Below are positions 1 to 8,148 of a DNA stretch of 64,000 bases, piece after piece. Below the pieces are notes generated by a model, which ran no database searches, was not told the DNA's origin, and saw nothing but the letters and a program-made list of their open reading frames with translations. The first letter of the stretch is position 1, and the number at the start of each line of letters is the position of its first letter. Made by a program: the position numbers and the translations under genes. The stretch is from DASUPK01 sp963695805 (GTDB lineage Bacteria > Actinomycetota > Thermoleophilia > Solirubrobacterales > 70-9), in NCBI GenBank assembly GCA_963695805.1, contig CAVOHV010000005.1, positions 310,001 to 374,000 on the forward strand, written 5' to 3'.

Positions 1-1244
1 TGCATCGTGTGTCGCGGCCGATCGGTGACATGCCCGTAATGCCGCACCTGGTCACGGCGAATCGTCTGCTCCATCTCCTCCTTCGAGGGCAGGGCGTAGT
101 CCCCGTTGACGTAGCGGGCGACCACCCTGCTCTGGAGCTCCACGAACGGGAAAAGCGTTGGGACGGTCTGTGCGAAACCGATGAAGGCGAGATCGTCGAT
201 TCCCGGCCAGAAGATCCGCTTGTACAGCGGGAACCGGTTCTCGGGTGCCGAAATGAAGTCCGAATCGAAGAAGGGAAACGTGATCTTGTAGCCCGTGGCG
301 AACACGATCGCGTCGACCTGCTCGGTGGTGCCGTCCTCGAACTCGACGCGATCTCCCCGAAGCTCCCTGACGTTCGGCTTGGCGACGGCGTCGCCAGAAC
401 CGAGCCGCAGCAACAGCTCGCTGGACACCGTCGGATGTGCCTCGAGGAACTCATGGTTGGGATGGGGGAGGCCGAAGTCCTCCATCCGCCCTGAGGCCAC
501 GTAGGGCAACGGCCGAGCGAGCCAGCGCTGAACCTTGAGCGGCAGGTGCGGATTGGTCCGGACGAGCTTCCCGATCGGCTGGCCGAACAGATACTTCGGC
601 ATCACCCAGGCTCCGCTGCGAGTGGAGATGAAGACCTTCTCCGCCACGCCCTTACGCGAGAGCTCGGAGACGATGTCCACTGCGCTGTTGCCGATTCCGA
701 CGACCAGTACGCGCTTGCCGATCAGATCGAGTGGCTCGGTGGGGGACAGATAGTGGTGTGAATGGAGCGTTTCGCCCTCGAAGCTGCCCGGGAAGTCAGG
801 GACGCGAGGGTGCCAGTGGTGCCCGTTGCCGACGATCAGGAAGTCGAACTCCTCGGTCGACCCGTCACCCAGCGTGATCTTCCAGCCGCCGCCCTCGTTC
901 CGGTCGGCGTGTTCGACAGGGGTCTCAAAGCGGATCCGATCCCGGAGTGAGAAGGCGTCGGCGTAGTCGTTTATGTAGGCGCGAATCCGCTCGTGGTGGG
1001 GATAGTCCGGGTACTCATCGCCCATCGGCATGTCGCGAAACGAGACGCTGTCCCGGTAGGTGTCGATGTGCAGTGATCGATAGGCCGATGAGCGGCCGTT
1101 CGGGTTGCCGAAGTACCAGTTCCCACCGATGTCGTCGCTCGCCTCAAAGCAGCTGTACGGGATTCCCCAGTCTGAGAGCGCCTTGCCGGCGGTCAGGCCG
1201 CTGATTCCGGCACCGATCACGCACGTGGTGGGCTTGGCGGACAT
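1..1244 (-). CDS. Flavin-containing monooxygenase (FAD/NADPH), 3' end cut by window
   Basis: An open minus-strand frame begins at ATG 1242-1244 (MSAKPTT) and runs off the left edge, so about 414 residues are visible and the C-terminus is missing. The FAD-binding Rossmann motif VIGAGISG is at residues 9-16. A second dinucleotide motif (VVGIGNSA, for NADPH) lies near residue 180, and FATGY near residue 315 is typical of the FMO/Baeyer-Villiger group. Members oxygenate soft nucleophiles or ketones with NADPH and O2. The substrate cannot be read from the sequence. The start directly precedes the glycine motif, as is usual for the family. Confidence 0.9.
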   Translation of the reverse strand, partial: MSAKPTTCVIGAGISGLTAGKALSDWGIPYSCFEASDDIGGNWYFGNPNGRSSAYRSLHIDTYRDSVSFRDMPMGDEYPDYPHHERIRAYINDYADAFSLRDRIRFETPVEHADRNEGGGWKITLGDGSTEEFDFLIVGNGHHWHPRVPDFPGSFEGETLHSHHYLSPTEPLDLIGKRVLVVGIGNSAVDIVSELSRKGVAEKVFISTRSGAWVMPKYLFGQPIGKLVRTNPHLPLKVQRWLARPLPYVASGRMEDFGLPHPNHEFLEAHPTVSSELLLRLGSGDAVAKPNVRELRGDRVEFEDGTTEQVDAIVFATGYKITFPFFDSDFISAPENRFPLYKRIFWPGIDDLAFIGFAQTVPTLFPFVELQSRVVARYVNGDYALPSKEEMEQTIRRDQVRHYGHVTDRPRHTM

Positions 1245-1259
1245 CGGGACCGTGAGTCT

Positions 1260-1287
1260 AGGGAACTGGCTGGTCAGCCAGTTCCCT
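1260..1287. terminator. 13-bp perfect inverted repeat between ccdA and the monooxygenase gene
   Basis: Positions 1260-1272 (agggaactggctg) and 1275-1287 are exact inverse complements around a 2-base centre, so a 12-bp stem with a tetraloop can form. It sits between the ccdA stop (1299) and the monooxygenase start (1244), both minus strand. No T-run follows on either strand, so it may be a hairpin that protects the ccdA 3' end, or an operator for the monooxygenase. Confidence 0.5.
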
Positions 1288-1298
1288 CCGCGGAGGCT

Positions 1299-2045
1299 TC
1301 AGACGTCGCTCGAGACGTTGATGCCGAGGTTGTCGAGCAGGTCCTGCGCCCAGCGGTTGAACGTGTCGAACCAGCCGGTCAGGATCGCGACGCCGAACGC
1401 GATCAGGATGAGGCCGCCGATCGCCATGATCACCGGGTAGTGGCGCTTGACGACGGCGAAGGCCGTCGTCATCCGCGTGAAGGCGATCGAGGTGAGCAGG
1501 AAGGGGATCGCAAGGCCGGCGGAGTAGACGGCGAGCAGGAAGGCGCCGTGTGCGGCGGAGCCGGAGAGCGCTGCGGCGCTCAGGATGGCGGCAAGCGTGG
1601 GGCCGATGCACGGCGTCCAGGCCAGGCCGAAGGCGACGCCCGCTACCAGCGGCCCGCCGGTGCCGGCACGCTCCAGGAGGCCCTCGACGTGCCATTCCCG
1701 GTTGAGCTGGGGAATGAAGAGCGCCGAGACGAAGAACACGCCCATCGCGATGATCAGCCACCCGGCGATCTTGTCGAGCAGTAGCTGGTGCTCCTGCAGG
1801 GTGCTGCCAATCCCCGTGGCGCCGAGGCCGAGCAGGATGAAGATCACCGAGAAGCTCGACACGAACAGCAGGCTGGGAACGATCACGCGGCGCCAATCGG
1901 CCTGCTCGAGGTCGGCCGCGGCCACGCCGGTGACCGCGGAGAGGTAGCCCGGCACGAGGGGCAGCACGCAGGGGGAGAGAAAGGAGACGATCCCCGCCGC
2001 GAGGGCGGTGAGAATGCCAACTCCGGATGCGGGGTCCCCGCTCAT
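1299..2045 (-). CDS. ccdA: CcdA/DsbD-type cytochrome c biogenesis membrane protein
   Basis: A 248-residue polytopic membrane protein with about six hydrophobic segments. The paired cysteine motifs of the CcdA family are present: SPCVLPLVPGY near residue 25 and AWTPCIGPT near residue 143, each in a transmembrane helix. CcdA passes electrons from cytoplasmic thioredoxin across the membrane to reduce extracytoplasmic thiols, for cytochrome c maturation or other thiol-disulfide proteins. No ResB/ResC-type partner is adjacent here. Length and motif spacing fit the short CcdA form, not full DsbD. Confidence 0.9.
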   Translation of the reverse strand: MSGDPASGVGILTALAAGIVSFLSPCVLPLVPGYLSAVTGVAAADLEQADWRRVIVPSLLFVSSFSVIFILLGLGATGIGSTLQEHQLLLDKIAGWLIIAMGVFFVSALFIPQLNREWHVEGLLERAGTGGPLVAGVAFGLAWTPCIGPTLAAILSAAALSGSAAHGAFLLAVYSAGLAIPFLLTSIAFTRMTTAFAVVKRHYPVIMAIGGLILIAFGVAILTGWFDTFNRWAQDLLDNLGINVSSDV

Positions 2046-2194
2046 AGCCGGGATTCTGGCGGACTGATCACGCCTGAGTCAGGCGTGATCCCGCCCCGCC
2101 GGGGCACCGTGCTTAATACGGAGAGGGTTTGCGGATTGGCCCGGATGATCGTCCATACGTGCGTGCGTAGGGTTGGGCCTGCATCCGGATTCCC

Positions 2195-2287
2195 GGCCAA
2201 CTGCACACCGTAAAGGCGTCCAGCACGTTGGCCAACCCGGCGAGGCGGCCTTCATCCCCCTGGGGTCGCCTCGCCGGTCCTTTTTTC
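2195..2287 (+). ncRNA. Candidate small structured RNA (hairpin plus terminator)
   Basis: The gap 2046-2313 has no gene on either strand but has strong plus-strand structure. ggccaac at 2195-2201 pairs with gttggcc at 2227-2233. An intrinsic terminator follows at 2237-2287. A possible promoter is TTGCGG near 2130 with a weak -10 about 17 bases on. It is divergent from ccdA and convergent with the downstream DUF72 gene, so it is not an obvious leader or 3' UTR of either. I do not recognise an RNA family. Confidence 0.4.
2237..2287 (+). terminator. Strong intrinsic terminator
   Basis: ccggcgaggcg at 2237-2247 and cgcctcgccgg at 2267-2277 form a perfect 11-bp stem, followed by tcc and six T residues at 2281-2286. 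The polarity fits a plus-strand transcript, yet no plus-strand coding gene ends here. Confidence 0.75.
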
Positions 2288-2313
2288 GGGCCCTTTCCGT
2301 GCGTGACGACTGA

Positions 2314-3204
2314 CTAGGGCTCCGGCCCCGGGTCCTGTCCGAGGATCGTCCGCAGGCCACGGGCGGCCTTCGGCGCCAGCTCCCGGGCGTTGTTGTTGAA
2401 CATCACGTGTACCTGCTCGGCGTCCGAGTCCAGCGCCCGCACGCGGCCGGCGATCTCCTCGAGCTCCTCCTCCGAGTAGTCGTAGTCGAAGCGCTCTGCG
2501 ACGCTGCGACCGTGGAGGTAGCCCTCGGTGTTTCTCCCGTGGCAGCGCATATAGGCGAGGGCGTCGTCGGTGACGGCGTCGATCGGGGGAAAGATCGGGA
2601 TGTGGTCCCCGGGCGGGGTGTCCACGCAGACGAAGACGGCGTCGTGGGCGGAGAGCCAGTCGAGGACGCCCTCGAAGCGCTTGGAGGAGGCCCAGCTGCG
2701 GCGCCTGAACTCGACCGCGACCGGAACGGGGGAGAGACCGTCGATCACGGGAGCGAGCTCGTCGAGCTTGTTTTGGCGGGGGTCGAACGCCGGGGTCAGC
2801 TGGAGCAGATAGCCGCTCAGCTTGCCTGCGTCCGCGAGCGGCTTCATCGCTTCGGCGGTGCGGCGGACCATCTCGTCCTGCAGCGCGTCGTCCAGGAGCA
2901 CCCGCCCCCGCTCATTGGTCTCCACCTGGTCCCTGAGGTCCTTGGGGAGCTCCTTGAGCTGGGAGGCGTGGCGGGAGAGGAGCCGGTGAAGCTTCACGTC
3001 GAAGCGAAAGTCGTCCGGTGTCTGCTTCGCCCACCCCTCCACCGTCGATGTGGCCGGAATCGCGTAGAAGCTCGAGTTGAGCTCGACGGCATCGAAGCGC
3101 TCCGCATAGAAGGACAGTCGCTCTTTCGCCGGGAGGCCCTTCGGGTACCAGTACTCGACGAACCCGGGATCCGCCCAGCTCGAGGTGCCGACGACGATGG
3201 ACAC
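2314..3204 (-). CDS. DUF72 family protein (COG1801, YecE-like)
   Basis: About 296 residues with the DUF72 signature: N-terminal IVVGTSSWADPGF, then FDAVELNSSFYAIP, KLHRLLSRH, AVEFRRRSW and MFNNNARE near the end. DUF72 proteins adopt a TIM-barrel fold. Their biochemical role is not established. I chose GTG at 3202-3204 because the conserved domain starts right there; the longer frame runs antisense through the topoisomerase gene. The divergent topoisomerase start is only 41 bp away, so the two share a short intergenic promoter region. A second DUF72 gene lies at 6481. Confidence 0.85.
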   Translation of the reverse strand: MSIVVGTSSWADPGFVEYWYPKGLPAKERLSFYAERFDAVELNSSFYAIPATSTVEGWAKQTPDDFRFDVKLHRLLSRHASQLKELPKDLRDQVETNERGRVLLDDALQDEMVRRTAEAMKPLADAGKLSGYLLQLTPAFDPRQNKLDELAPVIDGLSPVPVAVEFRRRSWASSKRFEGVLDWLSAHDAVFVCVDTPPGDHIPIFPPIDAVTDDALAYMRCHGRNTEGYLHGRSVAERFDYDYSEEELEEIAGRVRALDSDAEQVHVMFNNNARELAPKAARGLRTILGQDPGPEP

Positions 3205-3244
3205 GGGGTAACTATGGCCCCCACCGGGTAGTCCGTGTTCCACC

Positions 3245-4294
3245 ATGCCGCGCCTGAGACGAGTCGACTGTGGTGCTCCCGGAATCACTCGCCGGAGGCG
3301 GGGGAGGGGGTTCGAGTACCTCGACGACGACGGGGAGCGGATCGACGACCCCGAGATCCTCGAGCGGATCCGCTCGCTGGCCATCCCGCCGGCATGGGAG
3401 GACGTCTGGATCTGCGTGGATCCGCTCGGACACATCCAGGCGACCGGCGGGGACGCGAGGGGACGCAAGCAGTACCGCTACCACGACCTCTGGAGGGAGA
3501 GGCGCGACCGCCAGAAGTTCTCCGCAATGCTCGATTTCGGACGCTCGCTGCCCAAGCTTCGGGATCAGGTCGAGCGCGACCTGCGGAGGCGAAACGTGTC
3601 CGGCGAGCGGGTGCTCGCCTGCGCCGTCAGGCTGCTCGACCGTGGCTTCTTCCGAATCGGTTCCGAGGATTACGCCGAGGACAACGAGACCTACGGGATT
3701 GCGACCATGCGGAAGCGCCACGTCACCGTCAGCGGCGAACAGGTCGTCTTCGATTACGAGGCCAAGGGCGGCAAGCGGCAGCTTCAGGTCATCGGGGATC
3801 GGGCGATCTCGGGGTTGGTGAAGAAGCTTCGCCAGCGCCGGGGCGGCGGCAACGAGTTGCTCGCCTATCGTGACGGCCGGGAGTGGCGGGACATCCGCTC
3901 GGACGACATCAACGAGTACATCAAGGGCGTCATCGGGGAGGACCACAGCGCCAAGGACTTCCGTACCTGGAACGCAACTGTCCTGGCAGCGGTCGTCCTG
4001 GCCGGATCCGCCCGGGAGCGCGACCTGAACACCAAGGGAGGCCGCAACCGAGCGAAGCGGGATGCGGTGAAGCAGGTGGCCCACTTACTCGGAAACACAC
4101 CAGCCGTCTGTCGCGCGTCCTACATCGACCCGCGCGTCTTCGACCGCTTCGACGGCGGCCTCACCATCGGTGGTGTGCTCAAGCGGCTGCCGGAAGACCC
4201 CGCGGACTGGCCGGAGGTTCAGAGGCCGGTCGAGAAGGCCGTTCTCGACCTCATCGATCGGCGTGAATCCCCCGCCATCGAGCGGGTTGGGTAG
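3245..4294 (+). CDS. DNA topoisomerase IB (poxvirus/Deinococcus type)
   Basis: A 349-residue type IB topoisomerase, which relaxes supercoils through a 3'-phosphotyrosyl intermediate without ATP. The catalytic set reads as R137 (GFFRIGS), K174 (EAKGGK), R240 (KDFRTW), N284 (LGNTPA) and nucleophile Y293 (ASYIDP). The use of Asn where eukaryotic enzymes use His matches the Deinococcus radiodurans enzyme. Length is normal for the bacterial form. There is no clear Shine-Dalgarno before ATG 3245, and the divergent DUF72 gene starts 41 bp away, so a leaderless mRNA is possible. Confidence 0.93.
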   Translation: MPRLRRVDCGAPGITRRRRGRGFEYLDDDGERIDDPEILERIRSLAIPPAWEDVWICVDPLGHIQATGGDARGRKQYRYHDLWRERRDRQKFSAMLDFGRSLPKLRDQVERDLRRRNVSGERVLACAVRLLDRGFFRIGSEDYAEDNETYGIATMRKRHVTVSGEQVVFDYEAKGGKRQLQVIGDRAISGLVKKLRQRRGGGNELLAYRDGREWRDIRSDDINEYIKGVIGEDHSAKDFRTWNATVLAAVVLAGSARERDLNTKGGRNRAKRDAVKQVAHLLGNTPAVCRASYIDPRVFDRFDGGLTIGGVLKRLPEDPADWPEVQRPVEKAVLDLIDRRESPAIERVG

Positions 4295-4387
4295 GGCCGG
4301 GCGCCGTGCGGATGGAATGCACGGGAACCGCTCTTATGTCAACTCACCCCCGAAAGCGTGAGATCTGCCTGAGAACCGCCCCAGCGT

Positions 4388-4804
4388 TCAAGCGGAGGCG
4401 GCGATCAGCCCGACGGTCGCGAGGCAAAGTCCCACCCCAAACGCCATGAGCCAACGAGACTCGGTCCGGGAGCTCGGAATCATCCGTCCGGTGTCGAGGG
4501 CAGCCTCCACGTTGCGCGATCTGATCGACCCGTAGGCGAAGAGCGCAACGGAATACAGCGCCCAGCCGATTCCGACGACCAGGTAGGGCCATTCCGTGCC
4601 CGTTCGGCTGAGCTCGGGAACCACGCGCCCGACGGCGATCGCCACCGCGATCGAGGTCAACGCCGTCCGCCACCACGCGAGCTCGGTGCGCTCCGCGGCG
4701 AGTCGCGTCCGCCTGACCGCGTCCCAAGCCTCGCTCTTGGGTGCCTCGTCGACCACCCGATCATCCAACCACGCCCGGCGCGCCGGCACCGCTCCTGGCT
4801 TCAC
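4388..4804 (-). CDS. DUF202 family small membrane protein
   Basis: A 138-residue protein with the DUF202 signature LAAERTELAWWRTALTSIA at residues 35-53 and three predicted transmembrane helices (about 45-62, 72-90 and 114-136). The N-terminal 30 residues are hydrophilic. DUF202/YidH-type proteins are widespread, and their function is not known to me. The gene is convergent with the topoisomerase gene and divergent from the phosphatase at 4856, with about 50 bp between the starts. Confidence 0.85.
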   Translation of the reverse strand: MKPGAVPARRAWLDDRVVDEAPKSEAWDAVRRTRLAAERTELAWWRTALTSIAVAIAVGRVVPELSRTGTEWPYLVVGIGWALYSVALFAYGSIRSRNVEAALDTGRMIPSSRTESRWLMAFGVGLCLATVGLIAASA

Positions 4805-4855
4805 CGGAATCGCGGGTTTACCGGTTATTCGGTGGTGCGGATCTACGATTAGCCC

Positions 4856-6478
4856 ATGGCGCTCAGGGATCGGGAGCTGATCACCCCACAGCCCACGCTG
4901 GCGGGCCTGAAGGACCTCTCGGGGCCCGCGCTCGTCGCGATGCTCATCGCGGCTGCGGTGGTCGTCATCGATGCTGTGAGTTCGGACACGCTGGTGTTCA
5001 TCGGACTGCTCGCCATTCCGCCGGTGATCGCCGCGACCAGCGCATCACTTCCCGAAACCGCCGTAGTCGGCGTGTTCTGCGTCGTCCTGGCGGCGCTCTC
5101 GCCGCTCTGGGGCGGGATCGACGACGGCCAGCGGTTGGTATCGGGAGCAATCGTCATCGCCGGAGCCCTGGGTGGAATCTGGTTCGCGAGCCTGAAAGCC
5201 CGTCTTGATCGCGAGACGGCGGCTTCGGAGCTACTGGCCGAGGCCGGCGCCCTGATGGAGGACGCGCTCGATCAGAGGCAGCGCGCCGGCCATTTGGCGA
5301 GGCTCGCTGTGCCCACCCTGGGGGACGTCGCGATGGTCGACATGCTCACCTCTCGGGGGCTGATCGAGCGCTTCGCGGCCCAGAGCGCCGGGAGTGAGGT
5401 CGCCGAAGTGTTCGTGAGGCTCCGCCAGGACGCACCGATCGATCCGAACGGGCCCCATCCCGTCGCCGAGGTGATCCGCACTGGCCGCACGAAGTACCTC
5501 GACCAGCTCAGCGACGAGGCGATCGACGAGATAGCCACCAGGGAGAACGAGCGGGAGATACTGCGCAGGTACCGGTTCAAATCATGTGTCGTCCTCCCAC
5601 TGGGTGCCCGCGGCTCCGTGCTCGGGGCGATGACCCTGTGGATCATGCGACCGGCGAAGGCCTTCGACGAGACCGCGCGCAGGACGGCAAAGCGCCTCGC
5701 CGACCGAGCCGCGCTCGCCCTCCACAACGCACGGCTGCACGAGCAGCAGAGGCACATCGCCTCGGTCCTCCAGCACAGCCTGCTGCCACGCTCCCTGCCG
5801 AAGATCAAGGGCTTCGAGGCGTCCTCCCGGTTCCTGGCCGCCGGCGAGGCCTATGAGGTGGGCGGCGACTTCTACGACGTCTTTCGAAGCGGCTCGAGGA
5901 GCTGGACCGCCGTGATCGGCGACGTCTGCGGGAAGGGCCCGGAGGCGGCATCGCTGACGGCCCTCGCCCGGTACACGGTTCGCACCGCATCCTCACTCGA
6001 AAGCTCGCCGAGCCAGGTGCTGCGGACACTGCACGACTCGATCAACTCGGAGCGCTCCGACTTCCGCTTCTGCACCGCCGCCCTGGCGCGAATCCAGGTG
6101 CCGTCGAACGGAGACGGCAAGGCGCACCTGACCGTCGCGCTCGGCGGCCATCCCCTGCCGATCATCCTTCGCAAGAACGGGAAGGTCGTCCCGATCGGCC
6201 AGCCGGGGACCTTGCTCGGCGTACTCCCCTCCCCCGTGCTCGCAGATGAGGACGCCACGTTGGGCATCGGTGACTCGCTGATCCTCTACACCGACGGCGT
6301 GCTGGACGTCCAGGATCGTGCCGCCCGCGGCGATCCGGGCTGGCTCGCCAGGCAGGTGGCAGAGTTCGCCGGCAAGAACGCCGACGAGATCGCGGAGTCG
6401 CTCGCACAGGCGGCCATCACCCGCCACGGCGGGGAGGCGCGCGACGACATCGCGATCCTGGTGCTGCACCGCAACTGA
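4856..6478 (+). CDS. Membrane-anchored GAF-SpoIIE (PP2C) serine phosphatase
   Basis: 540 residues. Residues about 23-112 hold three or four hydrophobic segments. Residues about 125-310 form a GAF-like sensor (LLAEAGALMEDALDQ, then GSVLGAMTLWIMRP). Residues about 320-540 form an RsbU/SpoIIE-type PP2C domain with the metal-binding elements EVGGDFYDVF, IGDVCGKGPEAA, LILYTDGVLDVQ and RDDIAILVL. Such proteins dephosphorylate anti-sigma-factor antagonists in partner-switching stress pathways. No anti-sigma or antagonist gene is next to it. The downstream DUF72 gene starts two bases after its stop, so the two are probably cotranscribed. Confidence 0.9.
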   Translation: MALRDRELITPQPTLAGLKDLSGPALVAMLIAAAVVVIDAVSSDTLVFIGLLAIPPVIAATSASLPETAVVGVFCVVLAALSPLWGGIDDGQRLVSGAIVIAGALGGIWFASLKARLDRETAASELLAEAGALMEDALDQRQRAGHLARLAVPTLGDVAMVDMLTSRGLIERFAAQSAGSEVAEVFVRLRQDAPIDPNGPHPVAEVIRTGRTKYLDQLSDEAIDEIATRENEREILRRYRFKSCVVLPLGARGSVLGAMTLWIMRPAKAFDETARRTAKRLADRAALALHNARLHEQQRHIASVLQHSLLPRSLPKIKGFEASSRFLAAGEAYEVGGDFYDVFRSGSRSWTAVIGDVCGKGPEAASLTALARYTVRTASSLESSPSQVLRTLHDSINSERSDFRFCTAALARIQVPSNGDGKAHLTVALGGHPLPIILRKNGKVVPIGQPGTLLGVLPSPVLADEDATLGIGDSLILYTDGVLDVQDRAARGDPGWLARQVAEFAGKNADEIAESLAQAAITRHGGEARDDIAILVLHRN

Positions 6479-6480
6479 GA

Positions 6481-7218
6481 TTGGATCGGCGGCGGGTCCA
6501 CGTAGGCTGCTCGGGGTGGGTCTATCCGCACTGGCGCGAGCGCTTCTACCCCAAGGGAGTGCCCCAACGCCGCTGGCTCAGCTACTACGCCGAGCACTTC
6601 GACACGGTCGAGGTCAACAGCACCTTCTACCGGCTCGCCTCCCCGGCGGCTGTCGAGAGCTGGCTGGAGCAGAGCCCCGAGGGGTTCATCTTCGCCGTGA
6701 AGATGAGCCGCTATATGACCCACATCAAGCGGCTCACCATGCTTGAGCAGGGAACCGAGCGGTTCTACGACCGGCTCGACGGTCTCACCGCCACCGACAA
6801 GTTCGGCCCCATCCTCTGGCAGTTCCCGCCGAATTTCCACCGCGACAGCGAGCGCCTGGCCGCTGCACTCCCGAAGCTGCCACCGGGCCGCCACGCCTTC
6901 GAGTTCCGGCACGAGAGCTGGTTCACCGAGGAGGTGTACGAACTGCTCAGGGAGCACGGCGCGGCGCTGGTGATCGGGGACGAGTCATCGCGCTGGGTCA
7001 GCACCCCGCCCGTCAGAACCGCCGACTGGACCTACATCCGGCTCCACCATGGCAGGCGCGGCAGGCATGGGAACTACTCGGCGTCCGAGATCGAGACCTG
7101 GGCGCGCCGGATCGCGCAGTGGCGCCGAGACACAGAGGTCTTCGCCTACTTCAACAACGACTGGGAGGGCTACGCGATCCGGAACGCGAGGCTGCTCAAG
7201 AAGGAACTCGGGGTCTAG
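6481..7218 (+). CDS. DUF72 family protein (second copy)
   Basis: About 245 residues, starting at TTG 6481 two bases after the phosphatase stop. DUF72 landmarks are HVGCSGWVYPHWRERFYP, FDTVEVNSTFYRL, FAVKMSRYMTH, FGPILWQFPPNF, AFEFRHESW and VFAYFNNDWEGYA. It differs clearly from the copy at 2314 and belongs to the form that ends soon after the FNND motif. Translational coupling to the phosphatase is likely from the spacing. Function is unknown. Confidence 0.87.
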   Translation: MDRRRVHVGCSGWVYPHWRERFYPKGVPQRRWLSYYAEHFDTVEVNSTFYRLASPAAVESWLEQSPEGFIFAVKMSRYMTHIKRLTMLEQGTERFYDRLDGLTATDKFGPILWQFPPNFHRDSERLAAALPKLPPGRHAFEFRHESWFTEEVYELLREHGAALVIGDESSRWVSTPPVRTADWTYIRLHHGRRGRHGNYSASEIETWARRIAQWRRDTEVFAYFNNDWEGYAIRNARLLKKELGV

Positions 7219-7222
7219 AGGC

Positions 7223-7561
7223 CTAGCGCCTGCGCCAGTTCCCGCCGAGAAGCTTGCCGAAGCGACCGGCGCGTCGAGGAGTGAAGTTGGGGGCCGCCTT
7301 TTCGGGATGCGGCAGCTCCCCCGCGGCGGTGGAGTCGATCGTCAGGCGGACCGCCCGCTCCGCCGTCCTCGCCACTTCCGGTGCATCCACGAAGCGGAGC
7401 TCGCCGTCCTTCATCTCGATCACGAACCCATCGAGGATGTGCTCCCGATAGTTGTCGACTACCTCGTCGACCGTGCCGACCTGCTCCCCGTCGGACGTGT
7501 AAACGGGCGTGCCGCGCATCACGGCGGCGTAGTGGATGGGGTTACCGTCGTCCTGACTCAC
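7223..7561 (-). CDS. PRC-barrel domain protein
   Basis: About 112 residues. A PRC-barrel-like segment, MRGTPVYTSDGEQVGTVDEV followed by HILDGFVIEMKDGELRFVDA, occupies the middle, and the C-terminus is basic (ends NWRRR). PRC-barrel domains occur in RimM, photosynthetic reaction centres and many small stress proteins. I chose GTG 7559-7561 (VSQDDGNP); ATG at the MRGTP position is the alternative. It is convergent with the DUF72 gene, with a 4-bp gap. Confidence 0.7.
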   Translation of the reverse strand: MSQDDGNPIHYAAVMRGTPVYTSDGEQVGTVDEVVDNYREHILDGFVIEMKDGELRFVDAPEVARTAERAVRLTIDSTAAGELPHPEKAAPNFTPRRAGRFGKLLGGNWRRR

Positions 7562-7770
7562 GCCCCAAATATACGTGGAGGTGGCTCTCGGCTCCTTCGA
7601 TTCGGATCGAGGAGTCGATACAGATCGCGCGCGCGCCAGAGGAGGTGCATGGAACCTTTGTGCCGGGTGTGCACCGGGACGTGCGGGATCAGCTCCGCGG
7701 ACTGAAGCGTCTTCTCGAACGTTGAGTCCGAGTGGAGCGACGCTTTCCTGGGCCCGCCGGAGCCGCTCGG

Positions 7771-7861
7771 TGCGACCCTTTTCTGCCGCCTTTTCCCCAA
7801 AATTGGGCCCGAACCTGATACGTATGGCCGGGTCGGGACAGGAGCGCTCCGTGCAGCGTCG
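7771..7861 (+). repeat. Degenerate copy of a sequence also found in the truB island
   Basis: Two blocks here recur in the same order and orientation on the minus strand of the island. Block 1 (7771-7792, in translation SVRPFSAA) matches 47013-47034 at about 19 of 22 positions. Block 2 (7822-7861, in translation SGQERSVQRR) matches 46715-46753 closely. In the island a 66-codon small gene lies between and through the blocks. Here only about 30 bp separate them. This looks like a deletion scar of the same element. Confidence 0.5.
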
Positions 7862-8148
7862 AGTTCCCCCCAAGCGCCGGTCACGCGCTGGACGGTCGCC
7901 CTCCCGATCCGCAAGAAGGACAGGAAGCCCGTATTCGCTGGCGTTGGGACCGAAGAAGGCAACACGCTGATCAGTCGGCCTCGGCTGCCGATCAGACGAC
8001 GGCTGACAAGGATCAGAGCGCATCGGACACCGACCAAAGCGCCTCCGATCGGGACCAGGTCCAAGCTGACACCGACCAGCGCGCATCGGACCGAGATCAG
8101 GCCGCCTCAGACCGAGATCTGGCCAACCGAGCAACTGGTGATTCGGAG
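7824..8148 (+). other. N-terminal coding region of the GGDEF gene with an apparent frameshift at 7968
   Basis: Frame A opens at ATG 7824 with an Arg/Lys/Ser-rich stretch that ends ...GPKKATR and a TGA at 7968-7970. One base on, the frame of the GGDEF gene is open from 7819 and, exactly from 7969, encodes seven heptads that start DQ (DQSASAA, DQTTADK, DQSASDT, DQSASDR and so on). That frame has no ATG, GTG or TTG before 8149. The heptads are clearly protein-coding, so the true N-terminus is reached by +1 frameshifting, a rare start codon or a corrected indel. Confidence 0.55.

Noticed and set aside
2237..2287. 6C-type actinobacterial RNA
   Set aside because: Only one loop has a run of five C and the second hairpin has none, so the motif definition is not met.
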